This document shows positions 1 to 7,146 of a stretch of 20,853 nucleotides of DNA, in pieces. Numbering within the stretch: position 1 is the first letter of the stretch; the number at the start of each line of letters is the position of its first letter. Source of the stretch: an uncultured Dorea sp. (GTDB lineage Bacteria > Bacillota > Clostridia > Lachnospirales > Lachnospiraceae); NCBI GenBank assembly GCA_934295165.1, contig CAKRAT010000039.1:1-20853 (forward strand). The letters are read 5' to 3'. A program made the position numbers and the translations under genes. The notes beneath the pieces are model-generated. The model ran no database searches, was not told the DNA's origin, and saw only the letters and a list, made by a program, of their open reading frames with translations.

Positions 1-21
1 TCATGTAGGAGGATATATAAG

Positions 22-1248
22 ATGAAAGAAAAAGTTGTATTAGCATACTCAGGTGGTCTTGATACCACAGCAATTATTCCATGGCTGAAAGAGACATTTA
101 ACTATGATGTTATCTGCTGCTGTATCGACTGTGGACAGGGTGAAGAGCTGGACGGACTGGAAGAAAGAGCAAAGCTTTCCGGTGCAGCCAAGTTATATAT
201 CGAAGATATCGTAGATGATTTCGCTGATAACTACATCGTACCTTGCGTTCAGGCACATGCCGTATATGAAGATGAATATCTTCTTGGAACTTCTATGGCC
301 CGTCCTGCAATTGCAAAACGTCTCGTAGAGATTGCACGTAAAGAAAATGCTGTTGCTATCTGCCACGGTGCTACCGGTAAAGGTAATGACCAGATCCGTT
401 TTGAACTTGGTATCACGGCACTTGCTCCTGACATCAAGATCATCGCTCCTTGGAGAATGACAGATATCTGGACTATGCAGTCACGTGAAGACGAGATTGA
501 CTACTGTAAAGCACACGGAATCGACCTTCCGTTTGATGCAAAGCACAGCTACAGCCGTGACCGTAACTTATGGCATATCAGCCACGAAGGTCTTGAACTG
601 GAAGATCCTTCCAATGAACCTAACTACGACGACCTTCTGGTAATGTCTACTACACCGGAGAAAGCTCCTGACAAAGCAGAATATGTTACTATGACATTCG
701 AAAAAGGTGTTCCTAAGAGCATCAACGGAGAAGAGATGAAAGTATCTGATATCATCCGCAAACTGAATGAACTCGGTGGAAAACACGGTATCGGAATCAT
801 TGATATCGTCGAAAACCGTGTTGTAGGTATGAAGTCCCGTGGTGTATATGAGACACCTGGCGGAACAATCCTGTATGCCGCACACCAGCAGTTAGAAGAA
901 CTCATCCTTGACCGTGCAACAGCAGAAGTGAAGAAAGAAATGGCCGACAAACTTGCCCAGCTCGTATATGAAGGAAAATGGTTCACACCACTTCGTGAAG
1001 CAATCCAGGCTTTCGTTGAAAGCACACAGGAATATGTAACAGGTGAAGTGAAGTTCAAGCTCTACAAAGGAACGATTACAAAAGCCGGCACAACTTCTCC
1101 ATATTCTCTGTACAGCGAGTCTCTTGCAAGCTTCACAACAGGTGATCTGTATGACCACCACGATGCAAGCGGATTCATCAACCTGTTCGGACTTCCACTG
1201 AAGGTTCGCGCAATGAAGCTGCAGAACGTGAATAAGAATCAGAAATAA
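22..1248 (+). CDS. argG: Argininosuccinate synthase
   Basis: The 408-residue protein is full length for the family. It joins citrulline and aspartate with ATP to give argininosuccinate, the penultimate step of arginine synthesis, in the cytoplasm. The N-terminal ATP-pyrophosphatase loop AYSGGLDTT is at residues 8-16 and the second conserved block [14 protein letters not shown] at 115-128. [13 protein letters not shown] segment near residue 180 and [13 protein letters not shown] near 280 also fit the family. The start is fixed by AGGAGG at 7-12, nine bases before the ATG. No other arginine gene is visible; the promoter and any partner such as argH would lie left of the window. A strong terminator follows, so it ends its transcript. 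Confidence 0.97.
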   Translation: MKEKVVLAYSGGLDTTAIIPWLKETFNYDVICCCIDCGQGEELDGLEERAKLSGAAKLYIEDIVDDFADNYIVPCVQAHAVYEDEYLLGTSMARPAIAKRLVEIARKENAVAICHGATGKGNDQIRFELGITALAPDIKIIAPWRMTDIWTMQSREDEIDYCKAHGIDLPFDAKHSYSRDRNLWHISHEGLELEDPSNEPNYDDLLVMSTTPEKAPDKAEYVTMTFEKGVPKSINGEEMKVSDIIRKLNELGGKHGIGIIDIVENRVVGMKSRGVYETPGGTILYAAHQQLEELILDRATAEVKKEMADKLAQLVYEGKWFTPLREAIQAFVESTQEYVTGEVKFKLYKGTITKAGTTSPYSLYSESLASFTTGDLYDHHDASGFINLFGLPLKVRAMKLQNVNKNQK

Positions 1249-1289
1249 TTCTGACCAAAAGTAAAATTATAACGTATGTTATATGCAGG

Positions 1290-1344
1290 AAAGGTATTCC
1301 CTGATCAACAATTCAATGATCAGAATACCTTTCTTTTTTTTATA
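1290..1344 (+). terminator. Intrinsic terminator after argG
   Basis: Arms 1290-1298 (AAAGGTATT) and 1324-1332 (AATACCTTT) pair perfectly. After a two-base bulge (1299-1300), 1301-1307 (CTGATCA) pairs with 1317-1323 (TGATCAG). A T-run covers 1334-1341. This is a textbook Rho-independent terminator 41 bases after the argG stop. Confidence 0.92.
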
Positions 1345-1378
1345 TTTTTACACATAGAATTCTCCTTTTTTACACATA
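1345..1378 (+). repeat. 12-bp direct repeat upstream of the coat-like genes
   Basis: TTTTTACACATA occurs at 1345-1356 and again at 1367-1378, a 22-bp period of about two helical turns. The pair ends 37 bases before the first spore-coat-like ATG. The spacing suggests a tandem protein-binding site. This is inference, and the first copy partly overlaps the T-run of the argG terminator. Confidence 0.4.
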
Positions 1379-1415
1379 TTAAACACACCAACATAAAAAG
1401 GAGGAACATAATTTT

Positions 1416-1598
1416 ATGTCAGAAATCTCAATACTTGATCTTCAGAATCTCCGCCATCTCATCGGCGGATTCGAAACCAGTCAGTCCAAAATGCAGGATT
1501 ATGCATCGGAAGCCAAAGATCCCGAGATTAAAAAGCTGTTTCAGGATGCTGCCAACAGCGCCATGAAAAATAAGCAGGATCTCATGAAATTTTTATAG
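1416..1598 (+). CDS. Small CotF-like spore coat protein (first of pair)
   Basis: This is a 60-residue, soluble, helical protein (SEISILDLQNLRHLIGGFETSQ... then a Lys/Asp-rich C-terminal helix). It resembles the N-terminal half of CotF-like spore coat proteins, which in Clostridia are often encoded as short paralogous ORFs. The start is set by AAGGAGG at 1398-1404, 11 bases before the ATG. Its TAG stop lies inside the TAGGAGGG ribosome-binding site of the next gene, so translation of the two is probably coupled. Expected to act in the outer spore layers of the mother cell. No usual vegetative promoter is obvious, which would fit sporulation-sigma control. The family assignment is from recognition only. 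Confidence 0.72.
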   Translation: MSEISILDLQNLRHLIGGFETSQSKMQDYASEAKDPEIKKLFQDAANSAMKNKQDLMKFL

Positions 1599-1610
1599 GA
1601 GGGAAATCTT

Positions 1611-1871
1611 ATGTTAGATGATAAAACAATGGTCAGCGACGCTCTTGCCGGTGTCAACGGAGAACTCGTCCGCTACGGAGAAATGATCTCTCAGACAGAG
1701 AACAAAGAACTCAAACAGAGATTAAAACAGCTGCGTAATGACTGTGAGATGTCACAGGAAAAACTCTACCAGATTGCCCGCGAAAAAAGTTATTACGTTC
1801 CTGCCGCCAAGGCAACCGAACAGGAAATTTCACATGTCAGAAATGTTCTTGCCGGAATTGCATCACAATAA
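1611..1871 (+). CDS. CotF-like spore coat protein (second of pair)
   Basis: The 86-residue helical protein contains DALAGVNGELVRYGEMISQT, a run of charged heptads, and a C-terminal block KSYYVPAAKATEQEISHV. The YYVPAAKA-type ending is typical of CotF-family coat proteins in Clostridia. It starts 12 bases after the previous stop, with TAGGAGGG at 1596-1603 as ribosome-binding site. With its 60-residue neighbour it may form a two-part coat protein or heteromer. A hairpin about 65 bases downstream may end the transcript. The spore coat role is family inference. Confidence 0.8.
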   Translation: MLDDKTMVSDALAGVNGELVRYGEMISQTENKELKQRLKQLRNDCEMSQEKLYQIAREKSYYVPAAKATEQEISHVRNVLAGIASQ

Positions 1872-1935
1872 GTATTTATTTCACATGTAATAACCCGGGA
1901 TCAGCTCTCCATTAGAGCAATGCATGTTTTACGGC

Positions 1936-1993
1936 ATAGAATGTGGCATGACGGACAGATATTTTATTTTCTCCCAGTCATGCCACGTTTTGT
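1936..1993 (+). terminator. Long hairpin downstream of the coat-like genes (possible terminator)
   Basis: Perfect arms GTGGCATGAC (1943-1952) and GTCATGCCAC (1977-1986) extend outward with A-T and G-T pairs to 1936/1993, giving about 17 pairs around a 24-base loop. The 3' arm runs into TTTTGTT, a weak U-tract. It is the likely 3' end of the coat-like transcript, but the long loop and poor U-run make it atypical. Confidence 0.5.
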
Positions 1994-2044
1994 TGCGTCA
2001 TTCTTTATCTGTATATTTCAATATATTTTTATATTAATTTATGT

Positions 2045-2195
2045 TATAATTTAACTACTTTAAAATATTTATCTTAAACGAGTAAGAAACCTGTCCGGCG
2101 ACAGCTTTTCTTACATACTTTAATTATATTATCAGCATATCTCCATGCATACACAAAAGGCGCCATCAGATTTTCTTCTGACAGCGCCTTATTTC
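2045..2195 (+). ncRNA. Candidate small RNA in the 1872-2270 spacer
   Basis: The spacer has no credible ORF but has a small transcription-unit layout on +. An extended -10 (TG at 2042-2043, TATAAT at 2045-2050) comes first. A well-formed hairpin follows: GTAAGAAA 2082-2089 pairs with TTTCTTAC 2107-2114, and CTGTC 2091-2095 pairs with GACAG 2100-2104 around a CGGC loop. A terminator-type stem ends it at 2157-2190. The implied RNA is about 135 nt, starting near 2057. No good -35 hexamer is seen and no known RNA family is recognised. The hairpins could equally belong to 3' ends of the convergent neighbours. Confidence 0.28.
2157..2190. terminator. Bidirectional terminator hairpin between the coat-like and ABC genes
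   Basis: AAGGCGC (2157-2163) pairs with GCGCCTT (2184-2190), and TCAGA (2166-2170) pairs with TCTGA (2177-2181), with a CA/CA internal mismatch. On - the stem is followed by TTTTGTGT, about 80 bases past the stop of the ABC exporter gene. On + it runs into a T-rich stretch. It probably ends the - strand exporter operon and may serve both directions. Confidence 0.72.
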
Positions 2196-2270
2196 TTTAT
2201 TTTATTTCTACATTTTACTTTTTTGTTTATTTTTTTTAATTAAACAGTCTTTCTATATATAATCTCATTT

Positions 2271-4085
2271 TTATGCACTTCTTTCAAATTGAGAGTTATA
2301 CAATTCTGCATAGAATCCATTCTGTGCAAGCAGTTCTTCATGATTGCCCTGCTCTACGATATCTCCATCTTTCATAACCAGAATCATATCTGCATCACGG
2401 ATCGTAGACAATCTGTGTGCGATCACAAAACTTGTTCTTCCCTTCATAAGCTGATCCATCGCCTTCTGGATCTGGATCTCTGTTCTTGTATCTACCGAAC
2501 TTGTCGCCTCATCAAGAATCAGTATCTTCGGATCTGCAAGCATTGCCCTTGCAATCGTCAGAAGCTGTTTCTGCCCCTGTGACACGTTACTTGCTTCTTC
2601 ATTTAATTCCATCTGATAACAGCCCGGAAGTGTCTGGATAAAGCGGTGTGCACGTGCCGTCTTTGCAGCCTCTACCACCTCTTCATGCGTTGCATCCAGC
2701 CGTCCATAACGAATATTATCTTCAATACTTCCCTTGAACAGCCACGTATCCTGTAATACCATTCCGAACATTTTCCTCAAGTCATCACGGTTAAAGTCAC
2801 GGACATCATGTCCGTCTACTTTGATCGATCCGCTTCCGACATCATAGAACCGCATTAATAATTTAATCATCGTAGTCTTTCCGGCACCTGTCGGTCCTAC
2901 GATTGCAACTTTCTGTCCGGGTTTTACATCTACGCTGAAATCATTGATGATCGTATGATCCGGATTATATCCAAAGTGAACATGGTCGAAGCTTACGCTT
3001 CCTTCCAGTTTACCAATACATACCGGATTTTCTACGGTCTGGTCTTCTTCTGTCTCTTCAAGGAATTCAAATACCCTCTCGGAAGCTGCCGCTGTAGACT
3101 GTAACATATTTGCTACCTGTGCAACCTGCTGGATCGGCTGTGTAAAGCTTCTTACATACTGGATAAAGGACTGGATATCACCAACCTGGATCGTTCCTTT
3201 CATTGCAAGATAACCGCCCAGGATAACCTCTCCGACATAACCAAGATTCCCGACAAACTGCATGATCGGCATCATCATTCCGGAAAGAAACTGTGATTTC
3301 CATGCAGAGGTATACAGGCTATCATTGTCCCTTTTGAATGTTGCAATTACATCATCTTCTTTATTGAATGCTTTGATGATATTATGACCGCCATAGATCT
3401 CTTCTACCTGTCCGTTCACATGTCCCAGATATTCCTGCTGACTCATGAAATATTTCTGTGAGCGTTTTACGATCACAGAAATCAGTCCCATTGAGACCGG
3501 AAGGATCAAAAGTGCTACCAACGTCATCAGTGGGCTGATACTAAGCATCATGATCAGCACACCGATGATCGTTGTCACCGATGTAATTACCTGTGTCGCA
3601 CTCTGGTTCAGGCTCTGACTTAAGGTATCTACATCGTTCGTGATACGTGATAATACCTCTCCATGTGTCTGCTTGTCAAAGTAATTCATCGGCAGACGAT
3701 TGATCTTTTCAGAGATTTCTTTTCTCAGACGGTAAGTCAGCTTCTGTGACACTCCTGTCATAATATATCCCTGTATGAATGAAAACACTGCACTTGTCAG
3801 ATACAGGCACAACAGTGTCAGTACAATATGTTCAATTTTATCAAAATCAATCCCGGATCCTCCTGATACTTTTCTAACCAGTCCTTTGAATATCTCAGTC
3901 GTTGCCTTTCCAAGGATCTTCGGTCCTACGATATTAAATATCGTACTTCCGATGGCAAATACGATTACAAAGAATATGCCAATCTTATATGCGCTCAAAT
4001 ATGCCATCAGCTTTTTCATTGTGCCTTTAAAATCTTTTGCCTTTTCATTGGACATCTCCGGTCCACGTCCTCTACCTCTTGGCAT
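2271..4085 (-). CDS. ABC exporter half-transporter, catalytically competent subunit
   Basis: The 604 residues form a type IV (exporter) half-transporter: six membrane helices in about residues 35-330, then an ATPase domain. Visible motifs are A-loop Tyr373, Walker A GPTGAGKTT 397-405, Q-loop Gln445, signature VSQGQ 501-505, Walker B ILILDE with catalytic Glu526, and switch His557. The signature departs from LSGGQ (first Gly is Gln), while Walker B and the switch are intact. That is the pattern of the consensus-site-supplying chain of a heterodimeric exporter. The start has AAGGAGG at 4095-4101, nine bases away, and overlaps the upstream subunit by 14 bp, implying coupled synthesis. Likely exports drugs, peptides or lipids; the substrate cannot be told from sequence. 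Confidence 0.93.
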   Translation of the reverse strand: MPRGRGRGPEMSNEKAKDFKGTMKKLMAYLSAYKIGIFFVIVFAIGSTIFNIVGPKILGKATTEIFKGLVRKVSGGSGIDFDKIEHIVLTLLCLYLTSAVFSFIQGYIMTGVSQKLTYRLRKEISEKINRLPMNYFDKQTHGEVLSRITNDVDTLSQSLNQSATQVITSVTTIIGVLIMMLSISPLMTLVALLILPVSMGLISVIVKRSQKYFMSQQEYLGHVNGQVEEIYGGHNIIKAFNKEDDVIATFKRDNDSLYTSAWKSQFLSGMMMPIMQFVGNLGYVGEVILGGYLAMKGTIQVGDIQSFIQYVRSFTQPIQQVAQVANMLQSTAAASERVFEFLEETEEDQTVENPVCIGKLEGSVSFDHVHFGYNPDHTIINDFSVDVKPGQKVAIVGPTGAGKTTMIKLLMRFYDVGSGSIKVDGHDVRDFNRDDLRKMFGMVLQDTWLFKGSIEDNIRYGRLDATHEEVVEAAKTARAHRFIQTLPGCYQMELNEEASNVSQGQKQLLTIARAMLADPKILILDEATSSVDTRTEIQIQKAMDQLMKGRTSFVIAHRLSTIRDADMILVMKDGDIVEQGNHEELLAQNGFYAELYNSQFERSA

Positions 4086-6357
4086 ATGATTCCACCTCCT
4101 TAAGATCTTCTTCTAATTCTTTTTCTGATAACTGTGAAGATGCAATCTGATAATATGCTTCACAGTTCTTCAATAACTCTTTATGTGTACCCTTTCCGAC
4201 GATCTGACCTTCGTCTAATACGATAATCTGATCTGCATGAAGGATCGTGCTGATTCTCTGTGCAACGATCATAACAGTACTTTCTGCCGTCTTCTCTTTC
4301 AGTTCCGCACGAAGTGTTGCATCTGTCTTATAATCCAGTGCTGAAAAACTGTCATCGAATATATATACATCCGGATGTTTTGCGATTGCTCTCGCAATCG
4401 AAAGTCTCTGCTTCTGGCCACCGGATACATTCGCTCCGCCCTGAGAGATCGGACTCTTATATTTCTTCTTTTTCTGATCAATGAATTCCGTTGCCTGTGC
4501 GATTGTTGCTGCTTCGATCATCTCATTTTCACTTCCATCCGGATTGCCATATAAGATATTCGAAGCAATATCTCCTGAGAACAATACTGCCTTCTGCGGT
4601 ACATATCCCAGCTTTTCACGCAGTTCATGCTGTGATACATCTCTGACATCTTTTCCATCAATCGTGATCTTACCCTCTGTAACATCATAGAATCTCGGGA
4701 TCAGGTTCACCAGAGTAGACTTGCCACATCCGGTACTTCCGATAAATGCCGTCGTCTTTCCAGGTTCTGCTGTAAAAGAAATATCATGCAGCACATCTTC
4801 TTCTGCTCCCGGATATCGGAACGATACATGATCAAATACGACCTTTCCTTTTCCTTCTTTCGGAATGCGTGACGGCTCCTCCGGATCATGGATCATCGTC
4901 TCACTTGTCAGTACTTCATCTACACGGTTTGCAGATACGGCTGCTCTCGGCAGCATAACCGAGATCATACAGATCATTAAGAATGCCATGATGATCTGCA
5001 TCGTGTACTGGATAAATGCCATCATATCGCCAACCTGCATTGCCCCGTCATTGATACTGTGACCGCCAACCCATACGATCAGAACAGTGATACTGTTCAT
5101 AACGAACATCATAAGCGGCATCATAAATGTCATTGCACGGTTTACGAATAAGTTCGTTTTTGTCAGTGCCTTGTTTGCATCGTCAAAACGTTCTTCTTCA
5201 TGCTTCTGTGTGCCGAATGCACGGATAACAGAAAGTCCCGTCAGGATCTCACGGCTGACAAGGTTCAGTCTGTCGACCTGGTTCTGGATCAGCTTAAACT
5301 TCGGCATTACCACCAGGAATAAGAAACCTACGATCACTACGATCACTGCAACCGCAAGTCCGATGATCCATGACATACTGACATTCGTATGGAATACTTT
5401 CCAGATTCCTCCGATTGCCATGATCGGTGCATACAGAACCATTCGAAGGATCATAACGATCAATAACTGGATCTGCTGGATATCATTCGTGCTTCTTGTG
5501 ATCAGTGATGCTGTAGAAAATTTGTCGAATTCTGCATTGGAAAATCCAACAACTTTGCGGAATACATTTTCGCGCAGTCCGCGTCCGACACCGGCACCGA
5601 CACGGGATGCCAGCAGTCCAACCAGGATACTTGCCGCCATTCCAAGGAATGCAAGTGCCAGCATCTTAGCTCCTGTGTGTAAAACATAACTGGTTTCAAT
5701 CTGATCGGTATCAATTCCCACATGCGTGTACGCATCTTTGATATAGGTGGAAGCCGCCTGTTCGATGATCGAATCCTGTATAGAATCCATCTTCTTATCC
5801 ATCTGTCTGATCAATGCGTCTCTGCCTTCTGCTCCCATGAACCCCAACATATCATAGATGTCCATCTTGTCAAAATCCGGGATATCCGGCATCTGTGCTG
5901 CCGCCTGCTTTGCTTCCATCTGCGTCTTCATCTGTGTACGTATCTGGTCTTCCATTTTCTGTGTCATATCACTGCCGGAATCAAATCCTGCCGCCAGAAG
6001 CATCGGCTTTCCAAGAATATCCGAAAGCTTCTCCATCTTTTTATCATCTTCTTTTACAGAAGATTTTAATTCCATCACAGTTCCTTTATAGTCATATTTT
6101 TCCGTTGACTTTGTATAAGCATTTTTCACAATCTCCTGTTTATCCGACGGAACCAGAAGCAATAAATGGTTCAATTCTTTTTTTGAAATTGTATCCGGTA
6201 CTGTCTCATCAATACCGCCCTGCTGGATGCCGACATTAACGATATCCGAAGTATACGTCGGAAGTGACAAGTCACAATAAGCCTGCACAACCAATATACA
6301 GATAATCGCCACAACAGCACCTGCATATGGTTTCAGAAATTTTAGTAATTTTCCCAT
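4072..6357 (-). CDS. ABC exporter half-transporter, degenerate subunit with large extracellular insert
   Basis: The 761 residues are about 150 longer than a usual half-transporter. The excess lies between helix 1 (about 12-30) and helix 2 (about 228-250), giving a loop of nearly 190 residues, Lys/Asp/Met-rich, on the outer face. The ATPase domain has Walker A GSTGCGKST 540-548, Q-loop Gln588 and signature VSGGQ 644-648. Walker B ends in Asp669 instead of the catalytic Glu, and the switch position is Gln700 instead of His. It should therefore form the degenerate site in a dimer with the next gene's product. A comparable extracellular domain is known in BmrCD-type exporters. It sits 35 bases after the MarR gene; the ribosome-binding site (AAAGGA) is weak and distant. 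Confidence 0.92.
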   Translation of the reverse strand: MGKLLKFLKPYAGAVVAIICILVVQAYCDLSLPTYTSDIVNVGIQQGGIDETVPDTISKKELNHLLLLVPSDKQEIVKNAYTKSTEKYDYKGTVMELKSSVKEDDKKMEKLSDILGKPMLLAAGFDSGSDMTQKMEDQIRTQMKTQMEAKQAAAQMPDIPDFDKMDIYDMLGFMGAEGRDALIRQMDKKMDSIQDSIIEQAASTYIKDAYTHVGIDTDQIETSYVLHTGAKMLALAFLGMAASILVGLLASRVGAGVGRGLRENVFRKVVGFSNAEFDKFSTASLITRSTNDIQQIQLLIVMILRMVLYAPIMAIGGIWKVFHTNVSMSWIIGLAVAVIVVIVGFLFLVVMPKFKLIQNQVDRLNLVSREILTGLSVIRAFGTQKHEEERFDDANKALTKTNLFVNRAMTFMMPLMMFVMNSITVLIVWVGGHSINDGAMQVGDMMAFIQYTMQIIMAFLMICMISVMLPRAAVSANRVDEVLTSETMIHDPEEPSRIPKEGKGKVVFDHVSFRYPGAEEDVLHDISFTAEPGKTTAFIGSTGCGKSTLVNLIPRFYDVTEGKITIDGKDVRDVSQHELREKLGYVPQKAVLFSGDIASNILYGNPDGSENEMIEAATIAQATEFIDQKKKKYKSPISQGGANVSGGQKQRLSIARAIAKHPDVYIFDDSFSALDYKTDATLRAELKEKTAESTVMIVAQRISTILHADQIIVLDEGQIVGKGTHKELLKNCEAYYQIASSQLSEKELEEDLKEVESYAKR

Positions 6358-6392
6358 ATCTTATGTCTATCCTTTCTACGTCTTTTTTGATC

Positions 6393-6908
6393 TTAATATG
6401 GAATCTTTTCCTTCATGTTTTTCATCTGATGATGTGTTTTTTCCATGATCGTCTCCATATCCACTCCTTTGAAATCTTTAGAGTTCAGAATATTCTGTTT
6501 CATATCTGCGAGCAGACGGTTCATCAGAAGAATCTCTTCTCTTGATATTCCCTGATAGACGATGTCCTCCATCTCTTTGATCACTTTCTCAATGCCCACA
6601 ATACATTCTTCTCCTCTTGGTGCGAGCTGTATTTTGACCACTCTCTGATCGTTTTCATCCTGTTTACGGATAACATATCCTTTTTCTTCCATCTTTCTAA
6701 GTGCAACTGTCATGGACGGCGGTGTTATTCCTACCCGCTCTGCCAGCTGCTTCTGCGACTGTTCGCCCCAGCATTTTAAGGAGAACAGTACTCCTGCCTG
6801 ACTTGGCTTTATATCCATCTCTTCCATCCGTTTCATTGCCTGATACTTCATAAACTGCATAAGCTGAAATACCGAAAAGAATACGGATGACTCCCCTTCT
6901 CTGTGCAT
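6393..6908 (-). CDS. MarR-family transcriptional regulator of the ABC exporter operon
   Basis: This winged-helix regulator has 171 residues. The helix-turn-helix is the QKQLAERVGITPPSMTVALR stretch, followed by the wing DENDQRVVKIQLAPRG. The N- and C-terminal helices that dimerise MarR proteins flank it. The start is moved from the outer ATG at 6914 to 6908, because AAGGAGG (6915-6921) abuts the outer ATG with no spacing but lies six bases from the inner one. It is the first gene of the exporter operon, and a palindrome just downstream of its promoter suggests autorepression relieved by an exporter substrate. The C-terminal tail after the dimer helix (MEKTHHQMKNMKEKIPY) is longer than average. 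Ligand unknown. Confidence 0.92.
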   Translation of the reverse strand: MHREGESSVFFSVFQLMQFMKYQAMKRMEEMDIKPSQAGVLFSLKCWGEQSQKQLAERVGITPPSMTVALRKMEEKGYVIRKQDENDQRVVKIQLAPRGEECIVGIEKVIKEMEDIVYQGISREEILLMNRLLADMKQNILNSKDFKGVDMETIMEKTHHQMKNMKEKIPY

Positions 6909-6929
6909 TTCCATCCTCCTTTCAATTAA

Positions 6930-6941
6930 TTAGAAGTCTAA
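6930..6941. promoter_or_regulatory. Candidate MarR operator palindrome
   Basis: TTAGAAGTCTAA is a perfect inverted repeat (TTAGA, two-base centre, TCTAA). It lies just downstream of the MarR -10 box, about at the transcription start. A second partial dyad (CTAA 6938-6941, TTAG 6950-6953) overlaps it. Position and symmetry fit an autoregulatory MarR site. Confidence 0.5.
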
Positions 6942-6946
6942 CGATT

Positions 6947-6975
6947 ATATTAGTCACTTTTACCAATAATGTCAA
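6947..6975 (-). promoter_or_regulatory. Promoter of the marR-ABC exporter operon
   Basis: On the - strand a perfect TTGACA -35 (6970-6975) is followed 17 bases later by TAATAT (6947-6952). A TATAAT (6944-6949) overlaps it three bases further on. The spacing favours the first -10. The predicted start falls next to the palindrome at 6930-6941. Confidence 0.6.
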
Positions 6976-7060
6976 TGAATTTATATTTTTTTCATATTCT
7001 TCCTGTCAGTTTTATATTTTATTTATTTAGAGTACTAACTGTTTCCCGCATATTGGGGGT

Positions 7061-7101
7061 ATAAAAAAACTCCAGAGACCTGCGTCTTACGCAAATCTCT
7101 G
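7061..7101 (-). terminator. Intrinsic terminator of the REC-GGDEF-EAL gene
   Basis: On -, CAGAGA (7096-7101) pairs with TCTCTG (7073-7078), and TGCGT (7089-7093) pairs with ACGCA (7081-7085) around a three-base loop. A run of seven U follows, then UAU (7061-7069). It is 46 bases past the stop. An outer pair GGTATAA 7058-7064 / TTATACC 7111-7117 could enclose the whole structure. Confidence 0.85.
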
Positions 7102-7146
7102 AAGATTTTCTTATACCAGTTATCTTCCAGATCCTGTTATCGTCTG

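Noticed and set aside
1372..1380. CATATTAAA resembling a sporulation sigma-K -10
   Set aside because: The best upstream AC is 21 bases away rather than about 17 and the -10 is imperfect, so no promoter was called.
2221..2270. T-rich stretch with TTTAATTAAA as a possible origin or regulatory element
   Set aside because: Ordinary low-complexity AT-rich spacer with no repeats or boxes.
5087..5689. 200-codon open frame on +
   Set aside because: Antisense to the membrane-helix region of the degenerate ABC subunit, a common source of long false frames.
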